Numbered from the stretch's first letter, positions 26,058 to 34,413 are shown. The stretch is 64,000 nucleotides of DNA from Actinomycetota bacterium (GCA_020160915.1 JAIUPK010000001.1:527645-591644), one strand, 5' to 3'. Translations and numbers: made by a program. Notes: generated by a model from the letters alone, not told the origin.

Positions 26058-26092
26058 GTGATGCGTTAGCTAGGTTATCACCTGCGCGCGAG

Positions 26093-26223
26093 GGGTTTCG
26101 ATACGCGGCTTCGCCGCTACTCAACCGGCGAAAGCGGGTGGGTTTCGATACGCGGCTTCGCCGCTACTCAACCGGCGTGAGTGGTTGGGTTTCGATACGC
26201 GGCTTCGCCGCTACTCAACCGGC
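26093..26223. repeat. Three tandem copies of a 37-bp palindrome-containing repeat, period 47 bp
   Basis: Copies start at 26093, 26140 and 26187. Each runs GGGTTTCGATACGCGGCTTC and on to CTACTCAACCGGC, with a GCGGC-TTC-GCCGC hairpin at the centre. The 10-bp linkers differ. The array fills the gap between tRNA-Ala and the next gene, whose stop codon lies at the end of the third copy. The unit looks like a REP-type dispersed element. Confidence 0.9.
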
Positions 26224-27011
26224 TAGCCAGCGTGGCGGCGGCGGGCCAGCGCGGCGTCGAGGTCCGGGAGCGGGGTGCCAGCGGCATCCACTCGTCCCAT
26301 CGCGGCGAAGCGGCTCGGGATCGCGGGCGGCTGGGGTGCCGAACGCAGTGCCTCCTCGGCCTGCGCGGCTGCGGCGGCCAGCGCCTCGGTGGGGTCACCG
26401 ATCTCGACCGGCTCGATCACTGGCCTAGACAGGTAGAGCGGCTTGGGAACGGCGACGGGCGTCCACTCGACTGGCGCCTGCTCGGTCACGACGTGATCGA
26501 CCATGGGCTCACGACGTCGCACGGGACGAGCGACCGGCGCGCGACGCGAGCGGGCGACCTCGGCCAAGCGGCCCAGGAGTGCCAGCGAGCACAGCGTCGA
26601 CAGCGCGGCGCCCGCGAGCAGCAGCCACGACTGAGAGCCCGCGACGATTCCGATCACCTGCGCGATGGTCACCGCAAACGAGACGAGGAAGACCACACCG
26701 GCGAGCGCACGAGTGCGGCGCAGCCGACGAGCGGCTATCGCCCGGGCATCCGGACGCACGGTCGGAGCCGTGACGGGCCGACCCACCGCGAGCGGACCCT
26801 GGGGGGCGCGGCGGGCGCGCAGCTCGGCACGCACGGGCGCCGGAACCTCGGCGGTCTCGGCAAGCACGCGGATGGTCTGCTGCAGCCGCACGGCGTTGCG
26901 CTCGGTCGCGAGATACTCGCGCCGACGCAGCCAGGTCGGCAGCAGGTAGACGAGCCAGAGCACGGCGGCGATCGCCAGCATGATGCCGCCGCCCAGTCCC
27001 GTGAGTTCCAT
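26223..27011 (-). CDS. Hypothetical membrane protein
   Basis: 262 aa. One helix at residues 8-26 (IMLAIAAVLWLVYLLP), a cytoplasmic basic stretch rich in Arg, two closely spaced helices at about 103-145, then an Ala/Pro-rich soluble tail. The arrangement suggests a small inner-membrane protein with cytoplasmic ends. I do not recognise a functional family. It follows galU and the acetyltransferase in the same direction and its stop codon lies in the third copy of the tandem repeat. Confidence 0.75.
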   Translation of the reverse strand: MELTGLGGGIMLAIAAVLWLVYLLPTWLRRREYLATERNAVRLQQTIRVLAETAEVPAPVRAELRARRAPQGPLAVGRPVTAPTVRPDARAIAARRLRRTRALAGVVFLVSFAVTIAQVIGIVAGSQSWLLLAGAALSTLCSLALLGRLAEVARSRRAPVARPVRRREPMVDHVVTEQAPVEWTPVAVPKPLYLSRPVIEPVEIGDPTEALAAAAAQAEEALRSAPQPPAIPSRFAAMGRVDAAGTPLPDLDAALARRRHAG

Positions 27012-27086
27012 GATGCACAGGGTACGAGCCGGGCGACCGGATGCCGCTGAGGCGCGCTGCGCTGGGGCCCAAGCCGAGGCGGCGAT

Positions 27087-27737
27087 CTAGCCCAGGAGCG
27101 GTCGCGCGGCCCGCGCGCGGTCGGCCGCGGGGATCGCGGCATCCTTCGACGGAGCCTTGCCATCACGCCACCGGCGCAGCACGCCGGTCGGCAGCTCGTC
27201 TACGGTGAGCGCGAAGCAGAAGTGGTCGCGCCAGTCGCCGTTGATGTGGATGTAGCGCCGCCGCAGCCCCTCGTAGCGGAACCCGAGTTTCTCGACGACC
27301 CGCAACGACGGCTCGTTCTCGGGCCGGATGCAGATCTCCATGCGGTGCAGGCCGATGCCGAAGAAGCAGTGGTCGGTCGCCAGCGCGACCGCGGTCGGAG
27401 TCGCTCCCCGACCGGCGAAGCGCTCGGACACCCAGTACCCGATGGTCGCCGACGAGAGCGACCCGTAGGCGATCGACGACACGTTGAGTTGCCCGGCGAT
27501 CTGCCCGTCGTACTCGATCACGAACGGCAGACCGAGCCCGGCGCGGGCGTTCTGCTGCAGGCTGCGGATGCTCGCACGCACGTCGAAGCTCATCGGGCCG
27601 TGCGGATTGGTCGCCTCCCACTTGCGCAACCAGCCGCGGTTCTCTGCCAGCTCGCGCTCGAGGGTGCGCGCGTCGCGCAGCCGGATCGGCCGTATGGTCG
27701 TGTGCCCCTCGCTGAGGGTGGGAATCGTCGACGCCAC
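27087..27737 (-). CDS. RimJ/RimL-type GNAT N-acetyltransferase
   Basis: 216 aa. The order of elements fits RimJ: IRPIRLRDARTLERELAENR at the start, YWVSERFAGRGATPTAVALATDHCF with the acetyl-CoA loop R-x-x-G-x-A, then LHRMEICIRPENEPSLRVVEKLGFRYEGLRR. The substrate may be a ribosomal protein N-terminus or a small molecule. It begins 2 nt after the galU stop, so the two are cotranscribed. Confidence 0.88.
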   Translation of the reverse strand: MASTIPTLSEGHTTIRPIRLRDARTLERELAENRGWLRKWEATNPHGPMSFDVRASIRSLQQNARAGLGLPFVIEYDGQIAGQLNVSSIAYGSLSSATIGYWVSERFAGRGATPTAVALATDHCFFGIGLHRMEICIRPENEPSLRVVEKLGFRYEGLRRRYIHINGDWRDHFCFALTVDELPTGVLRRWRDGKAPSKDAAIPAADRARAARPLLG

Positions 27738-27739
27738 GC

Positions 27740-28630
27740 TCAGTCCAGGTCGGCCGCGAACTGCTTGAGCCAGGGTCGCAGCTCGGGTCCGAGATCGTCG
27801 CGCTCGACCGCCAGCTGCACGATCGCCTTGATGTAGTCCACGCGATCCCCGGTGTCATAGCGACGGCCGCGGAACACGACGCCGTACACACCGCCGGCGA
27901 TGCCGTGCTCGGCCATCTCCTGCAGCGCATCCGTCAGCTGGATCTCGCCGCCCTTGCCCGCCTCCGTGTGCTCCAGCACGTCGAAGATGTCGGGCTGCAG
28001 CACGTACCGCCCGATGATCGCGTAGTTCGAGAGCTCGGTTCCGGCCGGGGGCTTCTCCACCAGTCCGGTGATGCGCACAACATCGGGGGTTCCCGTCTTC
28101 TCGACGGTCGCGATGCCGTAGAGGTGGGCGGATGTCGGCTCCACCTCCATGAGCGCGATCACCGAGGCGTTGCGCAGCGCCTGCTCCTCGAGCATCCGCG
28201 CCAACAGCACGTCGCGGGAGTCGATGAGGTCGTCACCGAGAAGCACGGCGAACGGCTCGCGGCCCACGTGCATCCGGGCACGCAGGATCGCGTGGCCGAG
28301 TCCTCGAGGATCGCCCTGACGCACGTAGTGCATGTCGGCGAGGTCGTTCGAGTACTCCACCTTCTTGAGCTTGTCGACGTCCCCCTTCTCCTCGAGGGTC
28401 GCCTCCAGCTCCGTCATGCGGTCGAAGTGGTTCTCGAGCGCATTCTTGTTGCGCCCCGTGATCATGAGCACGTCGGTGAGTCCGGCGGCGACGGCCTCTT
28501 CGACGACGTACTGGATGGCCGGCTTGTCGACGACCGGCAGCATCTCCTTGGGCATCGCCTTGGTGGCGGGCAGGAAGCGCGTCCCCAGGCCCGCAGCGGG
28601 GATGACAGCCTTCGTTATGCGAAATGCCAT
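27740..28630 (-). CDS. galU: UTP-glucose-1-phosphate uridylyltransferase
   Basis: 296 aa. The nucleotide-binding GLGTRFLPATKAMPKEMLPV and the later GDPRGLGHAI, LLGDDL and VEKPPAG blocks identify GalU, which makes UDP-glucose for surface glycans. The ATG at 28630 is chosen over the GTG at 28636 because a TAGCCT -10 ends 6 nt before it on the minus strand, which fits a leaderless mRNA; no Shine-Dalgarno is present. It likely supplies the glycosyltransferases elsewhere in the window. Confidence 0.95.
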   Translation of the reverse strand: MAFRITKAVIPAAGLGTRFLPATKAMPKEMLPVVDKPAIQYVVEEAVAAGLTDVLMITGRNKNALENHFDRMTELEATLEEKGDVDKLKKVEYSNDLADMHYVRQGDPRGLGHAILRARMHVGREPFAVLLGDDLIDSRDVLLARMLEEQALRNASVIALMEVEPTSAHLYGIATVEKTGTPDVVRITGLVEKPPAGTELSNYAIIGRYVLQPDIFDVLEHTEAGKGGEIQLTDALQEMAEHGIAGGVYGVVFRGRRYDTGDRVDYIKAIVQLAVERDDLGPELRPWLKQFAADLD

Positions 28631-28686
28631 AGCCACAGGCTAGCGGGCGAAGGCCCACCAAACCCGCTTCATGCCAGACTTGACCC
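28631..28686. promoter_or_regulatory. Compact divergent leaderless promoters (galU / cyclo-ligase)
   Basis: Only 56 bp separate the two start codons. On the minus strand TAGCCT ends 6 nt before the galU ATG; on the plus strand CAGACT (28675-28680) ends 6 nt before the cyclo-ligase ATG. Neither gene has a ribosome site, so both mRNAs probably begin at the start codon. -35 elements are weak. Confidence 0.5.
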
Positions 28687-29265
28687 ATGCCCGACGAGGT
28701 CGCCAACCAGAAACGCGCACTGCGCGCCGAGTTGCGCGAGCGCCGACGCATCACCCCCGATCACCACCGTCAGGCAGCGGATGCCGCCATCACCGAGCAC
28801 CTCATCCAGCTGACGAACGACCTGCACTCGCAATCCCTCGCCGCGTATCTCTCGCTGCCGGACGAGCCGGGCACCCGCGACTTCATCGCGTGGGCCTGCG
28901 CGAAGGGCATCAAGGTGCTGCTGCCGATCTCGCGGGCCGATGGCCTGCTCGACTGGGCCCCCTACGACGGCAAGGCGGAGTCGGTGGACGACTTCGGCAT
29001 GCCACGTCCCACCAGCGAGGTGCTGGGCCCGATCGCGATCAACTCGGTGGACCTCATCATCGTGCCGGCGGCATCCGTCGACCGCTCGGGAATGCGAATG
29101 GGCTGGGGCCGAGGCTACTTCGACAAGACCCTGGGAAGCATGGAGAACTGCCCGCCGGTCTATGCTGTGATCTTCGACGATGAGCTCGTCGACACCGTGC
29201 CGAGTGAACGGCACGACCAGCGCGTCGACGGGGTCGTCACCCCTTCTGGCATCGTCGCCTTCTAG
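28687..29265 (+). CDS. 5-formyltetrahydrofolate cyclo-ligase
   Basis: 192 aa. KRALRAELRERRR at the N-terminus, VLLPISRADGLLDWAPYD in the middle and the ATP/Mg loop RMGWGRGYFDKTL near residue 138-150 define this family. It converts 5-formyl-THF to 5,10-methenyl-THF with ATP, keeping the folate pool usable. It is divergent from galU and upstream of the FmdB and mscL genes, a conserved actinobacterial order. Confidence 0.93.
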   Translation: MPDEVANQKRALRAELRERRRITPDHHRQAADAAITEHLIQLTNDLHSQSLAAYLSLPDEPGTRDFIAWACAKGIKVLLPISRADGLLDWAPYDGKAESVDDFGMPRPTSEVLGPIAINSVDLIIVPAASVDRSGMRMGWGRGYFDKTLGSMENCPPVYAVIFDDELVDTVPSERHDQRVDGVVTPSGIVAF

Positions 29266-29297
29266 CTCTCCACTCGCTGCCCACACCAAGGAACACC

Positions 29298-29636
29298 GTG
29301 CCCACCTACTCGTACCGCTGCACCGAATGCAGCAACGCCTTCGACATCCACCAGTCGTTCACCGACGACTCCCTCACCGTGTGCCCGACCTGCGGCGGCG
29401 TGCTGCGCAAGGTCTTCTCGCCGGTGGGCGTGACGTTCTCGGGCTCCGGGTTCTACCGCACCGACTCGCGGGCAGCCGCGAAGAGCGAGGGGTCGGGCAG
29501 CTCGTCGAGCGCCTCGAGTGCCTCAGCGAGCGACTCCGGCTCGAGCTCGACTCCCGCGCCGGCCGCGGCCAAGACCGAGAAGAAGTCGTCCACCCCCGCC
29601 TCCTCGGGATCCGCCTCAGGGGGCACCAGCAGTTAG
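29298..29636 (+). CDS. FmdB-family zinc-ribbon protein
   Basis: 112 aa from a GTG. PTYSYRCTECSNAF followed by CPTCGG forms the CxxC...CxxC zinc ribbon of the FmdB/putative regulatory family. The conserved VFSPVGVTFSGSGFYRTD follows, then a Ser/Ala-rich tail of about 50 residues. The molecular function is unknown; regulator and zinc-carrier roles have been proposed for the family. mscL begins 9 nt downstream. Confidence 0.9.
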   Translation: MPTYSYRCTECSNAFDIHQSFTDDSLTVCPTCGGVLRKVFSPVGVTFSGSGFYRTDSRAAAKSEGSGSSSSASSASASDSGSSSTPAPAAAKTEKKSSTPASSGSASGGTSS

Positions 29637-29645
29637 GAGCACGTC

Positions 29646-30062
29646 GTGCTGAAGGGCTTCAAGGAGTTCATCCTCCGCGGCAATGTCATCGATCTCGCCG
29701 TCGCCGTAGTGATCGGTGCCGCATTCACGGGCATCGTCACCGCGATCGTCGGGAGCGTTCTGAACCCCGCGCTCGGCGCGCTGTTCAACGCCGAGGACCT
29801 CGCCAAGGCGCTGCCCGTGAACATCCCGACCGTGTCGGGCGGCACTGCCACCATGTACTTCGGTGCGGTGATCGCGGCGATCATCCAGTTCCTGCTGGTT
29901 GCGGTGGTCGTCTACTTCGGCCTCATCGTGCCGATCAACTACGTCAAGCGCGTGTCGTTCCGTCGTCGCGCCGAACCGGATGCCACGGCCGAGCCCGCAC
30001 CGCCCACCGAGCTGGAGCTGCTCGCCGAGATCCGCGACCTGCTCGCGAGCCGCAAGGACTGA
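29646..30062 (+). CDS. mscL: Large-conductance mechanosensitive channel
   Basis: 138 aa from a GTG. The N-terminal amphipathic helix and first pore helix read FKEFILRGNVIDLAVAVVIG; the second membrane helix is AVIAAIIQFLLVAVVVYF; a charged C-terminal helix ends the protein. These features and the length match MscL, which opens under membrane tension to release solutes at hypo-osmotic shock. It ends the cyclo-ligase-FmdB-mscL run. Confidence 0.95.
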   Translation: MLKGFKEFILRGNVIDLAVAVVIGAAFTGIVTAIVGSVLNPALGALFNAEDLAKALPVNIPTVSGGTATMYFGAVIAAIIQFLLVAVVVYFGLIVPINYVKRVSFRRRAEPDATAEPAPPTELELLAEIRDLLASRKD

Positions 30063-30140
30063 TCGCCCGCTACCCCCAGTGCAGCGGCGGACCCGCGCTT
30101 CGTGTCGAGCATGATGCCTGTCAGCGGCCGTCGCGCGCCC

Positions 30141-30200
30141 CGGTCTGTCCGCCCTCGGCCCGTCCGCCCTCGACCCGTCCGCCCCGGCCCGTCCGCTCCT
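30141..30200. repeat. 15-bp tandem repeat, four imperfect units
   Basis: Units of the form CGGCCCGTCCGCCCT at 30141, 30156, 30171 and 30186 with one to three differences each. It lies in the 325-bp gap after mscL, which holds no supported gene. Confidence 0.6.
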
Positions 30201-30249
30201 GCCTGACCGCCCCGGCCCGACGGCTCACCGGGCGCTGTTAGCCGGCACG

Positions 30250-30306
30250 CTCCCCGAACTCAGGACATTTGTTCGCGACCCTGCCTAATGTCCTGAGTTC
30301 GGGGAG
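30250..30306. repeat. 20-bp perfect inverted repeat between convergent genes
   Basis: Arms CTCCCCGAACTCAGGACATT (30250-30269) and its exact complement (30287-30306) with a 17-nt loop. As with the repeat at 11902-11960 it sits between convergent transcription units and lacks a T-run. It could act as a bidirectional terminator or be a dispersed palindromic element. Confidence 0.85.
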
Positions 30307-30387
30307 TCGCCACGACCGGCCTTCCAGATGCGCGCCGAGACGGGCTGCGAGGAGACGGCAGGGCTTAAGGGATGTCAGAAACTCCCG

Positions 30388-30576
30388 CTAGCCCCAGTGC
30401 GGCGGCTTGTCGCGCTTGAGCTGCTCGTCGTTCTCGTCGACATGGTGCCGGGAGGGCTCTGGTGCGGGAGTAGGGTCCGACCCCTCGGGTGCCGGGGTGG
30501 TCACGCGCCGCGAGCCGCGCGCGCGCCGCGGCGATGGCGCGATGTGGTCGTGATCCTCGGCCCGGTGGTCAGGCAT
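30388..30576 (-). CDS. Small conserved-looking hypothetical protein
   Basis: 62 aa, ATG at 30576, overlapping the end of the large helicase-like gene by 8 nt. It is hydrophilic and charged: a His/Asp-rich start (MPDHRAEDHDH), Pro/Glu middle, and a C-terminal LKRDKPPHWG. The tight coupling to the upstream gene and the ordered C-terminus argue that it is translated. I recall similar small proteins in Microbacteriaceae but know no function. The frame upstream of 30576 is antisense-like filler and is not used. Confidence 0.6.
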   Translation of the reverse strand: MPDHRAEDHDHIAPSPRRARGSRRVTTPAPEGSDPTPAPEPSRHHVDENDEQLKRDKPPHWG

Positions 30577-33500
30577 TCGACGCGACGATGGTGATCGGTT
30601 CGGTGATCGGCGCGGCATCCGCCCCGAGCATCGTCGCCACCCGGGCGGCCACGGCGTCGGGGTCGCTGAACAGATCGAATGCGTGCACCCGCAGGTAGTG
30701 CCATCCGAGACGGCGCAACAGCTCGGGACGCAGGCGCAGCGATTCGCGCAGCGTGCCGCGGTTGAGCACCGCATCCGTTTCGATGGTCAGGCACATGCCG
30801 CCGCGGGACGCAACCAAGCCCAGCTTTCCGCGGTGACCGAGCGCGACATTAAGTCCTCGGGCCTCGAGCCGCTGGGCCAAATCCACCAGCATGGGCTCGC
30901 TGTCGTCGGGCACCGGCTGCTCGATCTGGCGAGCACCGACCTCCCCGAGAATCTCAGCGAGCGCGACCGCGCCGTGCTTCATGCGACCGTCGTCGAGGTC
31001 TTCCGGCTCGAAGGACGTCACGATCACCATCGAACGCCGAGCGCGCGTCATGGCGACCGCGAGCAGCCGCTCACCGCCGGGCTCGCCGAGGGCTCCGAAG
31101 TCGGACAGCACCCGGCCGTGCGGGGTGCGCCCGTAGCCGATCGAGAAGATCACCCGGTCCCGGCTCTGCGCGACGGCCTGATCGATGGTCGTCACGGCGA
31201 AGGGCTCGGGCCGGTCACCGATGACGAAGTCGACGAGCTCGGGCCGCGATCCGACGGCACCGAGCACCGCCTGCATCACCCGTACCGCGTGCTTCTCGCT
31301 CGCGGTGATGACCATGAGCGACTCGTGGGGGCGCTTCGAGGCGTGGTCCAGTACGAGATCGACGACGCGGTCGACCTCGGCATCCGGGCTCTCGACCGCG
31401 CCGGAATCGGGGTCGGGCATGCCGTGCCCGTCCGCGACGTAGTCGAGGGCGAGGCTGCCGTGACCGAGGAAGCTGCCGGCCCAGGGCAGCGACTGGATGC
31501 GCCCGCCATAGAACCGGCGGTTGACGAGCTCTGCGAGGTCCTCGCCGCCGGGCCGGTAGCTGCGCGTGAGGGTCAGCGTGGGCAAGAGTGCTCCGAGCCG
31601 GGCAAGTGCCGACTGCGAGTGGATGTCGTCGGTGGTCGAGCCCGTCGAGACCCCGGTGGTCGAGCCTGTCGAGACCGCAATCGAAAAAACTGCAGGTGTC
31701 TGCGTGACCGGGTCACCGAACGCGACGACCTGCTTGGCTCGGCGAATCGCGCCAGCACTCTCGGCGACGGTGGTTGCGCCGGCGTCGACGAGAATCACCG
31801 TGTCGAACGGCATCGTGTCGATGATGCGGTCGATCTCGTACGGAGACGCGAGCCAGACTGGCGCGACGGTGCGCGACAGGTGCGGCGCCGTGGTCTGAAG
31901 GTCGAACGCGGTGACGGAGTCGCGGGAGAGTAGGCGCTTGAGCAGGTTCGCCTCGTCGGGCCAGTCAACGAGGCCGATCTTCCAGTTCTCGGCGAGCTGC
32001 CATGCCAGAAGCTGGGCGCTGCCCGCGGCGTGCGCCTCGTCGACGAGACGGAAGTCGGCCTCCAGACGATCGAGCACCGAGGTGTTCGCATTCAGCAGAG
32101 CGCGGTCGGCTTCGAGGAGCGACTCCAGAGCCGACTTCCACCACGACAGCTCGAGCTCGGCGGCAACCTGCTCCTCCGGCACGTGGCGGCGGGCGAGGTC
32201 GTCGATGAGCGGGTCGAGGTCGAGGTCACGCAGAGCCGTCATCAGGGCCGTGCGGTCCTGCAGGTTGTGCAGCACATCCGATTCGGCGGCAAGAGCCTCG
32301 ATCTTGGCGACCAGCGACTCGATCGGCACGGAGTCGAGTTGAGAGTCCCGTCCGGTGAGCCCGAGCGGTTCGTCGAGGGCGGCGAGATCCTGGGAGACCT
32401 GCTGGAACGCGACCTGCACGTCGCCGATGCCAACTGGCACCTCGGGAATCGCACCCTCGGCCACGAATCGATGCCAGAGCACGCGCTGGTGCTGGATGCG
32501 GATGAGGGCGGCATTGAGGTCGCCCACCCGCACACCCGGACGCACGTACTCCAGGGCCAGCTTCTTGAGCCGACGCCGGTTGCCGTTCGACATGTCGGGG
32601 AAGTCCTTGCGCGGCGCGGTTGCCGCGATCAGCTCGCTGATCGAACGGTCGAAGACCATCGGCAGGAACTTGTCGAGAGTGTCGCGCAGGTCGACGAGAA
32701 GGCGCAGGTAGATGCCCAACTCCGCGATCGTCGTGAACGGACGCATGTGGGTGCCCGCCACGAGCTGCTGGGCCATCGGAAGCAGGCGCGGGAGTTCGTC
32801 GGCCGCCAGACGCTTGGCGATCTCGTGGGCGCGCAACGCGGCATCCCCGTTGGCGAACTGGGCCCCGTACCAGGGCGAGTCGCCGGGGCCGTACTTGAAC
32901 TCACCCAGCTGGGCCGCAGCGACCATGATCTCGGTGGCCCGGGTGCGATCGGAGGTCAGCCGTTCGACGGCGGACCTCGACAGCCGTGCCGTCGTCGACG
33001 GCGGGCTCGGGAGCAACGCAAGCCTGCTCAGCTCCGTGACACAGTCCAGCACCGAGACCCCGAGCTGCGGGTCGACGCGGGTGAGGGCGCCGCGGTAGTC
33101 CAGCAGCACCTTGCGCAGGCGCAGGAGGGCGTCATCCACCTCGCCGACGTTGGGCTGGCGCGCCTTCTCGCTGCGACCGATCGAGCGGATGATGTCGCGA
33201 CGCAGCGACCGCGGCGCGACCGCGAGTCCCGGAAGGCCCACGTCGGTCAGCCGCTGCGCGATCGAGTTCAGGGATGCCCGCCGGGCACTGACCACGAGAA
33301 CGCGCTTGTTCTGCGTGACGAGACTTCCGATGGCGTTGACGATCGTCTGGGTGCCGCCGGTTCCCGGCAGGGTCTTGACGACCAGCGAGTTGCCCGCCGC
33401 GATCTGGGCGATCACGTTCTCCTGCTCGGCATCCGCGTCGAGAAGCAGCGCGTCGGTCTGCGGCGATCGTTCGTCGGAGGGCACAGCCTGCACGGGCGCG

Positions 33501-34336
33501 TAGGCCTCGGAGAGCATCCGCTCGGCCGTTTCATTGCCGGCAAGGGCATCGAGCACCGGATGCGTCAGGTCGGCAGCATCGGCGACGAGCGCCCCTGCAA
33601 CCTCGGCGAACGACGAGACGACCAGACGCGGGCTCACCCGGAAGTGCTCGAGGTGCGAGGTGAGGCCGCGCAGCCGATCGATGACGGGGTTGGGCTTGAA
33701 GGTGCCGTCGTCGTCCGTGAGGGCAACGAATGCCTGCGCGTCGAGGCGCAACTGGAACTGCTCGTCGAGCGCCTGGGCGAACGCGGGATTGAGGTAGGCG
33801 GTGCCGCGCAGCTTGAGCTCGAAGTCGCGCCCGTGCCGGCGGATGGCCAGGGGACGCAGCAGCACGGGGGCGCTGAACTCCTCTCCCCCGAAAGTCCAGT
33901 CGGCGATGCCGATGCCGAGGTGCACGCTGTCGATGCCGCGCGCCGTCGAGAGCTCGAGACCCTTGGCCTCGACCGCCGAGGCCGCGATCTTTGCGCTGCG
34001 CAGCGCGATCTCGTCACGGATCAGGCTCGACAGCAGTGTCGACTTGCCGGTGATGAACTGGGCGAGACCGCCGGGATGCGTCGTGGACAGTTCGATGCGC
34101 GTGCGCGGGGAGTCGACGAAGTGCAGCAGTGGCGAGCGACCGCCGAGGGCCGCGAGTTCCGCGCGCCAAGCGGCCCAAGCCGGCTCACCCGCGTTGCCGG
34201 GAACCAGACCTGCCTCGCCGAAGCTGAGCGTGTGCGGCGCGGTCACCTGCATCGGGGTGTCCAGCGGGCCGGTTTCGGGCATGACGAGCTCCGGGTCGAC
34301 ACTGAAGTCGCGGGAGGTTCGATCGGCACGCCACAC
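30569..34336 (-). CDS. DUF4011/SF1-helicase-like protein with C-terminal MTES_1575-type REase domain
   Basis: 1255 aa from a GTG. Residues 60-200 resemble DUF4011 (LHFVDSPRTRIEL; IADWTFGGEEFSAPVLLRPLAI). Residues 300-1130 have helicase layout: PGTGGTQT at 324-331 where PGTGKT is expected, then VILVDAGATT in place of a VDEA box, GDPVTQTP, and a C-terminal AMTRARRSMVIVTS. The last 110 residues resemble MTES_1575-type nucleases (CLTIETDA; LRRLGWHYLRVHAFDLFSDP). The missing Walker A lysine and Walker B glutamate suggest reduced or no ATP hydrolysis. Proteins of this type are thought to act in defence or DNA repair; none is proven here. A repeat lies within the gene (31631-31676). Confidence 0.82.
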   Translation of the reverse strand: MWRADRTSRDFSVDPELVMPETGPLDTPMQVTAPHTLSFGEAGLVPGNAGEPAWAAWRAELAALGGRSPLLHFVDSPRTRIELSTTHPGGLAQFITGKSTLLSSLIRDEIALRSAKIAASAVEAKGLELSTARGIDSVHLGIGIADWTFGGEEFSAPVLLRPLAIRRHGRDFELKLRGTAYLNPAFAQALDEQFQLRLDAQAFVALTDDDGTFKPNPVIDRLRGLTSHLEHFRVSPRLVVSSFAEVAGALVADAADLTHPVLDALAGNETAERMLSEAYAPVQAVPSDERSPQTDALLLDADAEQENVIAQIAAGNSLVVKTLPGTGGTQTIVNAIGSLVTQNKRVLVVSARRASLNSIAQRLTDVGLPGLAVAPRSLRRDIIRSIGRSEKARQPNVGEVDDALLRLRKVLLDYRGALTRVDPQLGVSVLDCVTELSRLALLPSPPSTTARLSRSAVERLTSDRTRATEIMVAAAQLGEFKYGPGDSPWYGAQFANGDAALRAHEIAKRLAADELPRLLPMAQQLVAGTHMRPFTTIAELGIYLRLLVDLRDTLDKFLPMVFDRSISELIAATAPRKDFPDMSNGNRRRLKKLALEYVRPGVRVGDLNAALIRIQHQRVLWHRFVAEGAIPEVPVGIGDVQVAFQQVSQDLAALDEPLGLTGRDSQLDSVPIESLVAKIEALAAESDVLHNLQDRTALMTALRDLDLDPLIDDLARRHVPEEQVAAELELSWWKSALESLLEADRALLNANTSVLDRLEADFRLVDEAHAAGSAQLLAWQLAENWKIGLVDWPDEANLLKRLLSRDSVTAFDLQTTAPHLSRTVAPVWLASPYEIDRIIDTMPFDTVILVDAGATTVAESAGAIRRAKQVVAFGDPVTQTPAVFSIAVSTGSTTGVSTGSTTDDIHSQSALARLGALLPTLTLTRSYRPGGEDLAELVNRRFYGGRIQSLPWAGSFLGHGSLALDYVADGHGMPDPDSGAVESPDAEVDRVVDLVLDHASKRPHESLMVITASEKHAVRVMQAVLGAVGSRPELVDFVIGDRPEPFAVTTIDQAVAQSRDRVIFSIGYGRTPHGRVLSDFGALGEPGGERLLAVAMTRARRSMVIVTSFEPEDLDDGRMKHGAVALAEILGEVGARQIEQPVPDDSEPMLVDLAQRLEARGLNVALGHRGKLGLVASRGGMCLTIETDAVLNRGTLRESLRLRPELLRRLGWHYLRVHAFDLFSDPDAVAARVATMLGADAAPITEPITIVASNA
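31631..31676. repeat. Two tandem REP-like units inside the helicase-like gene
   Basis: GGTGGTCGAGCCCGTCGAGACC at 31631-31652 and a one-base variant at 31655-31676, period 24 bp. In the gene frame they encode GVSTGSTT-type repeats, eight codons per unit, so the reading frame is kept. Confidence 0.8.
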
Positions 34337-34407
34337 ACCGCAACCTTAAGCGCGTGACCTGCGGAAACTCGGGAGAACGGGCCGAGTTTCGCGAACCGGG
34401 CCAGTCG

Positions 34408-34413
34408 TAGAAT
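34408..34413 (+). promoter_or_regulatory. -10 element TAGAAT of a predicted leaderless gene
   Basis: A TAnnnT hexamer ends 7 nt before the ATG at 34421 with no Shine-Dalgarno between, so transcription should start at or next to the start codon. No good -35 is visible. Confidence 0.5.

Noticed and set aside
26093-26223. CRISPR array
   Set aside because: Three repeats with only 10-bp linkers and a perfect hairpin are REP-like; CRISPR spacers are about 30 bp.
32030-34357. A 775-codon frame on the plus strand
   Set aside because: Antisense to the helicase-like gene; composition is Arg/Glu/Gly-rich with no domain.
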